Assembly: GCF_038070105.1 (NCBI RefSeq) | Contig: NZ_JBBPBZ010000002.1 | Span: 186,001-250,000, forward strand | Source: Methylocystis sp. IM3 | Lineage (GTDB): Bacteria; Pseudomonadota; Alphaproteobacteria; Rhizobiales; Beijerinckiaceae | Direction: 5' to 3' | Length of the DNA stretch: 64,000 bases | Shown here: positions 57,063 to 64,000 of the stretch, one piece after another | How the letters are laid out: each line of letters opens with the position of its first letter | Numbering within the stretch: the stretch's first letter is position 1 | Notes under the pieces: generated by a model | Told to the model about the DNA's origin: nothing | Databases searched by the model: none | What the model saw: only the letters and a program-made list of their open reading frames with translations | Made by a program: the position numbers and the translations under genes

Positions 57063-59342
57063 CTAACCGCCGCCGAAGAGATCTTCGAAGATGCTCCTCG
57101 ACGCAGCCGGCCGGCGGCCCCGGGGCGGCGGCGCGGGGGCGCCGGCGTCGGGAATGTCTTCCGGCGGCAGCAGGTCGTCTATGGCGCGCGGCGGCGCTGC
57201 GCGCGGACGCGTCGGCGGGGGCGTGACCGGGATGGTGGCGGTTTCGTCGTCCTGCGCCCGCCGGCCCGCTGGTTGCTCCGCCGGCGGAACGGAGACGGCT
57301 TGCCGTGGGCGCGGCGTGGGCGTGGGCGTGGGCGTGGGCGGAGCTGGGGCCGCCGGCTCGGCCGCGCCGCCCGTGAACATGCCGATGAGATCGTCGAGCG
57401 GGCGGGCCACGACTTCATCGAGCGCGCCATCTGCGCGCCAATTGCCCGAGGGGAGCCCCGCGACCTGGAGCCCGCGGTGGGCGATGCCCATGTAGCGGCT
57501 CCAGATTTCGACCGGCAGATTGCCGCCGGAGGCCTTTTTCGTGGGCGAATTGTCGTCGTTGCCGAGCCAGACGCCGGTGACGAGCCTGGCCGTGTAGCCG
57601 ATGAACCAGGCGTCGCGGAAATCCTGGCTCGTCCCGGTCTTGCCGGCCGCCTGCCAGCCGGGAAGCTCCGCCTTGCGGGCCGTGCCGGTGAGCAGCGTTT
57701 CCTGCATCATGGCGTTCATCATCGCCACATAGTCCGGATCGACGACCCGGACCGGCGCGGGCGTCTTGCGCTGATAGAGCGTCTTGCCGCCGGCCGTCTT
57801 CACGCGCGCGACGATGTAGGGCTGAACGACGAAGCCGCCGTTGGCGAAGGGCGCGTAAGCCGCGACGAGTTCGAGCGGCGCGACTTCGGACGTGCCAAGG
57901 GCGAGCGAGGCGTTGGCCTGCAGGTCGGACTGAATGCCGAGCCGGCGCGCGGTCTTCACGATCGTTTTGGGACCGACCTCCATGCCGACGCGGACCGCCA
58001 CCGTATTGAGGGAGAGCGCCAGCGCCTTGGTGAGCGTGACGGGCCCGAAATATTCGTGGCTGTAATTTTCCGGCGTCCAGCCCTTGATGTTGAGCGGGCC
58101 GTCTTCGCGCACCGTGTCGGGCGTCAGCCCATGCTCGATCCCGGCGAGATAGACGAAAGGCTTGAAGGCCGAGCCCGGCTGACGCTTCGCCGAGACGGCG
58201 CGATTGTATTGGCTTTCCGAATAGTCGCGCCCGCCGACGAGGGCCCGGATTGCGCCCGTCGGATCGAGCGAGACGACGGCGCCCTGGGAGACGCCGAATT
58301 TCGCGCCCTTCCTGTCGAGCTCCTCCTTGAGCGCGCCTTCGGCGACGGTCTGGAGCCGCGGGTCGATGGTGGTGGTGACGACGATGTCCTGATCGACGGC
58401 GCCGATCGTGTCGTCGAGCATGTCCATCACATAATCGGCCGCGTAATTGATCGAGCCCGCGCCCGTCTCCTTCTGGACCTGCGCCGGATGGGCGAGCGCG
58501 GCCTTCGCCGCATTGTCGGTGACGAACCCCTCCTGCGCCATGGCCGCGACGACCTGCGCGGCGCGCTCGGTCGCGCCTTCCGGATTGCGGTCGGGGGCGA
58601 GCTTGCTCGGCGCCTTCATCAGCCCGGCGAGCACGGCCGCCTCGGAGAGGGTCGCGGTCCTGGCGCTGTGGCCGAAATAGCGCTGGCAGGCCGCCTCCAC
58701 CCCATAGGCGCCCGAGCCGAAATAGACCCGGTTGAGATAAAGCTCGAGAATCTGGTCCTTGGAATATTTGTGCTCCAGCCAGATGGCGAGGATCGCCTCC
58801 TGAATCTTGCGCGAGAGGGTGCGCTCCTGCGTCAGGAAGAGATTCTTGGCGAGCTGCTGGGTGAGCGTCGAGCCGCCCTGCATGCCGCCGCGCCCCGAGA
58901 CGTTGCGCACGAGCGCGCGGGCTATGCCCTGCGGATCGACGCCCCAGTGCGAATAGAAGCGGCGGTCCTCGATGGCGACGAAGGCCTTGGGGACGAAAGG
59001 CGGCAGCTCGGAAATCTTGACCGCCGCGCCGCCCGTGTCGCCGCGATTGGCGAGAAGCTCGCCGTCGGCGCCGAGGATGGCGATGTTGGGCGGGCGCTTG
59101 GGGACGGAAAGCTGGTCGATGGGCGGCAGTTGCGAGCCGTAATAGACCGCGAGCGCGCCGCCGCCGACGGCGCCCCAGACGGACAGGGTCAGGGACCAGT
59201 AGATCAGGCCGCCGATCAGCGACCCCGAGCGCCGCCGCCGCGGCCTCTCGGCCTTGCGCGCGCGAGCCGAAGGGCGGGGCTCGGCCCGGAGGTCGTCGTC
59301 GTCGTCGAACCTGGGTTCCCGGCGATTGCCGTTACGCGCCAT
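57063..59342 (-). CDS. Class A penicillin-binding protein 1A family (transglycosylase/transpeptidase)
   Basis: This 759-residue bifunctional peptidoglycan synthase has a basic cytoplasmic tail (1-40), one transmembrane segment (about 41-66), the GT51 glycosyltransferase with catalytic E125 (FVAIEDRRFYSHWG) and GGSTLTQQLAKNLFL, and the transpeptidase with S391 in QPGSAFKPF, SLN at 443-445 and KTGT at 567-570. The C-terminal tail (about 640-759) is rich in Pro, Thr and Arg, including a PTPTPTPTP run from a CGTGGG DNA repeat, and ends EDLFGGG. It is divergent from dnaN. Confidence 0.95.
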   Translation of the reverse strand: MARNGNRREPRFDDDDDLRAEPRPSARARKAERPRRRRSGSLIGGLIYWSLTLSVWGAVGGGALAVYYGSQLPPIDQLSVPKRPPNIAILGADGELLANRGDTGGAAVKISELPPFVPKAFVAIEDRRFYSHWGVDPQGIARALVRNVSGRGGMQGGSTLTQQLAKNLFLTQERTLSRKIQEAILAIWLEHKYSKDQILELYLNRVYFGSGAYGVEAACQRYFGHSARTATLSEAAVLAGLMKAPSKLAPDRNPEGATERAAQVVAAMAQEGFVTDNAAKAALAHPAQVQKETGAGSINYAADYVMDMLDDTIGAVDQDIVVTTTIDPRLQTVAEGALKEELDRKGAKFGVSQGAVVSLDPTGAIRALVGGRDYSESQYNRAVSAKRQPGSAFKPFVYLAGIEHGLTPDTVREDGPLNIKGWTPENYSHEYFGPVTLTKALALSLNTVAVRVGMEVGPKTIVKTARRLGIQSDLQANASLALGTSEVAPLELVAAYAPFANGGFVVQPYIVARVKTAGGKTLYQRKTPAPVRVVDPDYVAMMNAMMQETLLTGTARKAELPGWQAAGKTGTSQDFRDAWFIGYTARLVTGVWLGNDDNSPTKKASGGNLPVEIWSRYMGIAHRGLQVAGLPSGNWRADGALDEVVARPLDDLIGMFTGGAAEPAAPAPPTPTPTPTPRPRQAVSVPPAEQPAGRRAQDDETATIPVTPPPTRPRAAPPRAIDDLLPPEDIPDAGAPAPPPRGRRPAASRSIFEDLFGGG

Positions 59343-59590
59343 GCCACACCCGCCCCGAGGCTCCGCCGCAGCCTCCCGCGTATCCGATCCAACTTAAGAA
59401 AGGCCGTTTAAGGGCAGGTTAAGGATTGCGCGGCGCAACGCCCGCCGGCAAGCCGCTTCGTCCGCGCGAGGGCGGCCGGATTTCTCCACACGCCGCATGA
59501 GACCGCCCCCTTGCGCTTCGACGCCCGGCTTGCCAAAGTCTGCGCCCCCGGCGCGAGGCGCCGCCAGAATAAGATGCGGGTAATCCTGCG

Positions 59591-60709
59591 ATGAAGGTCA
59601 CGATCGAAAGAGCGGCGCTGCTGCGGGCGCTCGGCCATGTGCACAGGGTGGTGGAGCGGCGCACGACCATCCCGATCCTGGCCAATGTCCTCATCGACGC
59701 CCGCGATGGCGCGCTGACGCTCAAGGCCACCGATCTCGACCTCGAGATCACTGAAAAGGCGGCCGCCGAAGTCGGGCAGGCGGGCGCGACGACTCTGCCC
59801 GCGCATACGCTCTACGACATCGTGCGCAAGCTGCCCGAGGGCGCGCAGGTCTCGCTCGACGAAAGCGGTGAAACCGGCCAGCTCACCCTGCGCTCCGGCC
59901 GCTCGCGCTTCAATCTGTCGACTCTGCCGGAGAGCGATTTCCCCGACGTGACCTCGGGCGACTTCAGCCACCAATTCACGTTGGCGCCCGCCGATCTCAA
60001 GCGCCTCATCGAGAAGACGCAATTCGCGATTTCGAGCGAGGAGACGCGCTATTACCTCAATGGCATCTATTTTCACGCCATGGAGGTCGAGGGCCGGCTG
60101 ATGCTGCGCGCGGTCGCGACCGACGGCCACCGCCTCGCCCGTCTCGAACTGCCCGCGCCCGAGGGCTGCGAAGGCATGCCCGGCGTCATCCTCCCGCGCA
60201 AGGCGGTGCAGGAGGTTCTGCGCCTCATCGAGGATGCGCAGGGCGACGTGCGCGTCGAGCTCTCGGTCAACAAGATGCGCTTCTCCTTCGGCGACGCGCT
60301 GCTGACGACGAAGCTCATCGACGGCACCTTCCCCGATTACGCCCGCGTGATTCCCTCCGGCAACGACAAGCGCCTCACGGTCGAGCGCGACGTCTTCGCC
60401 AAGGCGGTGGACCGCGTCTCGACGATTTCCTCCGAGCGCGGCCGCGCCGTGAAGCTCGCCTTGACCGAGGGCAAGCTCGTGCTTTCCGTGACCAATCCCG
60501 ATCAGGGATCGGCGGTCGAGGAGATCGAGGCCGATTACGACGGCGCGCCGCTCGACGTGGGCTTCAACGCCCGCTATCTGCTCGACATCACCCAGCAGCT
60601 CGACAGCGACACGGCGCTCTTCAAGCTCGCCGACCCCGGCTCGCCGACGCTCGTCCAGGACCGCGACGGCGCCAGCGCGCTCTATGTGCTGATGCCGATG
60701 CGCGTCTAG
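59591..60709 (+). CDS. dnaN: DNA polymerase III beta sliding clamp
   Basis: This 372-residue processivity clamp has the three-domain pattern (RTTIPILANVLIDARDG, YYLNGIYFHAM, ATDGHRLARLEL and PDYARVIPSGN). The C-terminal LVQDRDGASALYVLMPMRV matches the conserved MPMR ending. In this organism it is not next to dnaA or recF within the window. It overlaps the convergent rhomboid gene by four bases. Confidence 0.97.
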   Translation: MKVTIERAALLRALGHVHRVVERRTTIPILANVLIDARDGALTLKATDLDLEITEKAAAEVGQAGATTLPAHTLYDIVRKLPEGAQVSLDESGETGQLTLRSGRSRFNLSTLPESDFPDVTSGDFSHQFTLAPADLKRLIEKTQFAISSEETRYYLNGIYFHAMEVEGRLMLRAVATDGHRLARLELPAPEGCEGMPGVILPRKAVQEVLRLIEDAQGDVRVELSVNKMRFSFGDALLTTKLIDGTFPDYARVIPSGNDKRLTVERDVFAKAVDRVSTISSERGRAVKLALTEGKLVLSVTNPDQGSAVEEIEADYDGAPLDVGFNARYLLDITQQLDSDTALFKLADPGSPTLVQDRDGASALYVLMPMRV

Positions 60710-62232
60710 GGACGGCGCTTCGACTCGACGATCATCCCGACCAGGAGCCCGAAGCCGAAGCCCGAGAGATGCGCGGCGAGGCTCGACATGGGCAGGATGA
60801 AATCCGCCGCGATTTGCGTGAGCATGGCGAGGCCCAGCGCCGTGGCGCGGAAGGCGTCGAGGCTGGCGCGGGCCCGCAGCCAATCCCGGGTCCGCAGCGC
60901 CGCGAGGACGCCGAAGAGGCCGAAGATCGCGCCCGAGGCCCCGACATAAAGCCCATAGCCCGCGCCGAGCACCATGACCCCGAGCACCACGACCGAGGAG
61001 AAGAGCGCCGCCCCGAGATAAGCCGCGAGCAGGCGCCAGGAGCCGATTTCGTCCTCGGTCTCGCGGCCGATCAGGGCGAGCATGGCCATGTTGAGCAAGA
61101 AATGCAGCGGGCCGTAATGCAGCAGGGTGGCGCTGAGCAGGCGCCAGCTCTCGCCATGCAGGACGAGCGGCGCCCAGAGCGCGCCGAGCCGGATCAGCGT
61201 CTGCACATCCTGCGAGCCGCCCATGGCGATCTCGACCGCGAACATGCCCGAATTGACGAGGATGAGGGCGAGGGTGACGGGCGGCAGGCGCCAGCCCCGC
61301 GTCTGGCGGGCGCATTCCAGGGCGACGCGCCCCGCCACCCCGTCGACGATTTCCTGCGCGCGCGGCGAGAGCGGCGCGGGCTCCTCCCAGGCCGCCGCAA
61401 GCTGGCGCCGGGCTGCGATCGCCGCCGACGTCTCCTTGAGGCTGACGGCGAGCCGCTCGAAGGTCGCGCGCGCCGGCGCCTCCTCTCCGGCGTGTTTCCG
61501 CGCGACGGCGATCCAGTAATCAGCCGAGTCCGGGTCGAGGCGCAGGAGAAGGCCGACGAGTTCCGCGACCTCGCGCGGCCGCCCGCCGAAGGCGAGGACG
61601 AAGAGCCAGGAAAAGGCCGTCTGCTCCAGCGGCGTCGAATCGACCGAGCGGGCGTAATCGCGCATCAGCGCCTCGATGCGGCCGGTTTCGCCCAGCGCGC
61701 GAAAACGGTAGGCGGCGAGCTGGCGGGCGTTCTCCGGGTCCTGCGCGAGGATGAGCGCCTTTTCCCAGTCGCCGCGCTCGGCGAGGAGCCGCGTCTCGAT
61801 CGCCGCCGCCTGTTCGGGTGGCGCGTCCGCGGCGAGCGCCGCGAAGGCGCGCGCCTTTTCGCGCGGGTCCTCGATCGCCGCGGCGCGGGCGTAAGCCGCC
61901 GAAAGCCGCATCGCCTTGGTGGGGTGAAAAAAGGCCGCGAGATCGGCGCAGCGCGCGGCCTTGTCGAGTTCGCCCGCGCGGGTGAAGCGCGCCTGAAGCG
62001 CGCCGAGCGTCACCGGCGCGGCCACGAGCGGAAAGAAGACGAGGGAAACGAGCTTGCCCGCCTCCTGGGGAAACAACCACAGGCCGAAGCCGCCGACGAT
62101 CAGCACCAGCGCATTGACGAGCGCGAATGTGCGCCGCCCGCTCCGGCGCTGCGCCAGGTCGAGCGCGAGCGAGAGGGCGGAGAGCGCCATCAGATTGACG
62201 GCGAGGACCGTTTGAAAATCCATTCTCGTCAC
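60706..62232 (-). CDS. Rhomboid-family intramembrane serine protease with N-terminal TPR-like region
   Basis: This 508-residue protein has two N-terminal membrane spans, a long Ala-rich helical region (about 75-300) resembling TPR repeats (PREKARAFAALAADAPPEQ, EDWEKALILAQDPEN-like), and a C-terminal rhomboid domain. The catalytic serine is S433 in YVGASGAIFGLFG and the histidine is H488 in AAHLSGFGFG. Alphaproteobacterial rhomboids of this fused layout are common; substrates unknown. Confidence 0.9.
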   Translation of the reverse strand: MTRMDFQTVLAVNLMALSALSLALDLAQRRSGRRTFALVNALVLIVGGFGLWLFPQEAGKLVSLVFFPLVAAPVTLGALQARFTRAGELDKAARCADLAAFFHPTKAMRLSAAYARAAAIEDPREKARAFAALAADAPPEQAAAIETRLLAERGDWEKALILAQDPENARQLAAYRFRALGETGRIEALMRDYARSVDSTPLEQTAFSWLFVLAFGGRPREVAELVGLLLRLDPDSADYWIAVARKHAGEEAPARATFERLAVSLKETSAAIAARRQLAAAWEEPAPLSPRAQEIVDGVAGRVALECARQTRGWRLPPVTLALILVNSGMFAVEIAMGGSQDVQTLIRLGALWAPLVLHGESWRLLSATLLHYGPLHFLLNMAMLALIGRETEDEIGSWRLLAAYLGAALFSSVVVLGVMVLGAGYGLYVGASGAIFGLFGVLAALRTRDWLRARASLDAFRATALGLAMLTQIAADFILPMSSLAAHLSGFGFGLLVGMIVESKRRP

Positions 62233-62395
62233 GAGCGGGCTGAAACGGACGGAGGTGAGGATGTGCGCGGGCGCGCGCCAAAGTCAAATCCTGGCCCTTC
62301 GGAATCCCTGTTCCCGCGCCCCCTCTCGCTTGCGATCCGACTTCGGGCGCCCCATTGTCACGAAAGCGCGGCTTTCGCCCGCGACAAAGGCCGCC

Positions 62396-63373
62396 ATGCT
62401 GGATTTCCTCATTCATCTTTGGCCCTGGCTTGCCGGTTCGCTCGCCACAGGCGCGGCGGCGGGCGCTTTTCTGCATGGCGGGACGCTGCGACGGCGCCCG
62501 GCCCGCTGGCTCTCCTGGTTCGGCGCGGCCTTTGTCGCGGGCGCCGCCGCCGTCGCGCTCGGAGCGGTGGAGGGCGCCGTCGCTGCGGCGATCGAAATCG
62601 CGCTCGCCTGTTTCCTGGCCTTCATCCTCGGCGCGGCGCTCCTCGCCGCCGCCCGGCGGGGCTCGCTGAAAGATCACGAACGCTGGGCCGTGGGCCTCGT
62701 CCCTGTCGCCCTGCTGTGGTGGGGGGCGGTCGAGATCGCCGCGCCCGCCTATGAGGCGCAGGCGCAAAAGCGCGTCGCCGCGCTCGCGCAAGGCGCTGGC
62801 CTCGATCCCGCGGGCTTCACCGTCTCGGGCCGCGACGAGACGGCGCCGGGCGCTCTCGCCGGGAAGACGGATCTGGCGGCGGAGATCGCCGCGACGCCGG
62901 GCGTGCGGCGCGTGATCCTCGCGCGGGACGCCGCGCCCGAGAAGGCGCCGGATCAGACGGCGTCGATTTCCGCGCCCCCGCCCCCGCCGGCCGAGGACGC
63001 CCGACCCACGCCCGCCGCCCTGCCGGACGGCGAATTCGACCCGGCCGCCTGCCAGCGCGCGCTCGACGCAGTGGCGCTCGCCGAACCCGTGGCCTTCCGC
63101 CCGGCGCGCGCGACCATTGACCGCCGCGCGGCCTTCGCGCTCGACAAGGCGGTCGAGGCGATACGGCGCTGTCCAATGGCGACGATAGAGGTGAGGGGCC
63201 ACGCCGACGCGGGAGCGGCCGACGAGGCGCTGGCGCGCCGCCGGGCGCTTGCCGCCGAGCGTTATCTGCGCCGCGAGGGCGTGGCGGGCCGCAAGCTCGT
63301 GGGGGTCGCCTGCTGCGCGACCGCGCAGGAGCCGCGCCGCGGCGCGGGCGCCGTCGATTATATTTTGCGCTGA
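62396..63373 (+). CDS. OmpA C-terminal-domain-like membrane protein
   Basis: This 325-residue protein has four N-terminal transmembrane segments (about 5-130) and a proline-rich linker, then an OmpA-like peptidoglycan-binding domain at about 220-325 (VAFRPARATIDRRAAFALDKAVEAIRRCP, EVRGHADAGAADEALARRRALAAERYL). It lacks an outer-membrane barrel and would anchor the inner membrane to the wall. Start at 62396 follows AAAGG. Confidence 0.8.
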   Translation: MLDFLIHLWPWLAGSLATGAAAGAFLHGGTLRRRPARWLSWFGAAFVAGAAAVALGAVEGAVAAAIEIALACFLAFILGAALLAAARRGSLKDHERWAVGLVPVALLWWGAVEIAAPAYEAQAQKRVAALAQGAGLDPAGFTVSGRDETAPGALAGKTDLAAEIAATPGVRRVILARDAAPEKAPDQTASISAPPPPPAEDARPTPAALPDGEFDPAACQRALDAVALAEPVAFRPARATIDRRAAFALDKAVEAIRRCPMATIEVRGHADAGAADEALARRRALAAERYLRREGVAGRKLVGVACCATAQEPRRGAGAVDYILR

Positions 63374-63523
63374 AGCGCATTTGGGCGCAGCGTCGCGCCG
63401 CCCTTTGTTTACCGCGCCGATCCCCTTGTTTAATCTTGCTTTGCGGCGCCGCCGGCTCGGGAGGGCGCGGCCGGTTCGTCCGGCGCCGCCTTTGCAACGG
63501 CCTTGGTGAGAGAGAAACCCCAG

Positions 63524-64000
63524 TTGAACGTCGTCGACCTGCACCCGCACTCCCACGCCGAGACCGTCGCCGCCCTGAAAGCCGAGGTGCAGCGCCGCCT
63601 CACCTATACGGTCGGCAAAGACAATGCGGCCGCGAGCCCGCGCGACTGGTTCGTGGCGACGGCGCTGGCGGCGCGCGACCGGCTCGTCGAGTCGTGGCTC
63701 GCTTCGACGGCGCGCAATTACCGCGAGGACCGGCGCCGGGTCTATTATCTCTCGCTCGAATTTCTGGTCGGGCGGCTGCTCATCGACACGCTGACCAATC
63801 TCGGCCTCACCGGCGCCATGCGCGACGCGCTCGCCGAACTCGGCGTCGATCTCGACCGGCTGCGCGAGATCGAGCCCGACGCGGCGCTCGGCAATGGCGG
63901 CCTCGGCCGGCTCGCCGCCTGTTTCATGGACAGCATGGCGACGCTCGAAATCGCCGCGATGGGCTATGGCATCCGATACGATCACGGCCTGTTCCGCCAG
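63524..64000 (+). CDS. glgP: Glycogen/starch/alpha-glucan phosphorylase (5' part only)
   Basis: The N-terminal 159 residues of a glycogen phosphorylase run off the right edge. Conserved blocks are VYYLSLEFLVGRLL, EPDAALGNGGLGRLAACFMDS and GYGIRYDHGLF. A TTG start at 63524 after GAGAGAG is favoured; a GTG at 63506 is possible. The enzyme releases glucose 1-phosphate from glycogen. Confidence 0.92.
   Translation, partial: MNVVDLHPHSHAETVAALKAEVQRRLTYTVGKDNAAASPRDWFVATALAARDRLVESWLASTARNYREDRRRVYYLSLEFLVGRLLIDTLTNLGLTGAMRDALAELGVDLDRLREIEPDAALGNGGLGRLAACFMDSMATLEIAAMGYGIRYDHGLFRQ

Overview
The window is GC-rich, about two thirds G+C by eye, and very densely coded. It comes from the chromosome of an alphaproteobacterial methylotroph, and the gene set points to a type II methanotroph of the Methylocystis/Methylosinus kind. 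The evidence is a lanthanide-type methanol dehydrogenase cluster (xoxF, xoxG, xoxJ), the tetrahydromethanopterin (H4MPT) formaldehyde-oxidation genes (fae, mch and two linked accessory genes) and many alphaproteobacterial markers: a three-gene pntAA/pntAB/pntB with a tiny aa3-oxidase subunit IV gene, a TIGR02302-family protein, metX-metW, and a CIRCE-controlled groESL. The genus is inferred. No methane monooxygenase, tRNA, rRNA, CRISPR array, insertion sequence or prophage was seen.

Positions 1-12000 are a C1-oxidation block. A SoxYZ-like carrier and a zinc hydrolase of the 'quinoprotein relay' type are divergent from xoxF-xoxG-xoxJ and a CXXCW-motif gene. A HisA-like gene follows. A minus-strand cluster then runs mch, an ATP-grasp gene, a CitG-like gene, fae and a second, N-terminally extended fae. 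Methanol is oxidised to formaldehyde in the periplasm, Fae couples formaldehyde to H4MPT, and Mch carries the methenyl intermediate onward.

Positions 12000-22500 hold a GlxA/AraC-type regulator coupled to an isolated hoxX, then ygfZ, a dihydroorotase-family gene, several small secreted or unknown proteins, a large TIGR02302 protein and a PduO-type cobalamin adenosyltransferase.

Positions 22500-30500 look like a dedicated outer-membrane uptake locus. A minus-strand operon exbB-exbD-tonB-tonB-like-Asp-box protein-TlpA-like thioredoxin lies beside two small Cys/His-motif secreted proteins and a TonB-dependent receptor. A GTAACC motif recurs in both control regions. A metal substrate, most likely copper, is inferred. 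This is the best candidate here for an under-described system.

Positions 30600-44400 carry proton-translocating transhydrogenase, groESL, lspA, an M16 peptidase pair, a methyltransferase, three genes of unclear role and fabI. Positions 44500-64000 carry a sigma/anti-sigma pair, pyrophosphatase, a Crp/Fnr regulator, metX-metW, a hydrolase, a glycosyltransferase, a CPA2 antiporter, an S24-type repressor, a di-haem peroxidase, a class A penicillin-binding protein, dnaN, a rhomboid protease, an OmpA-like protein and the start of glycogen phosphorylase.
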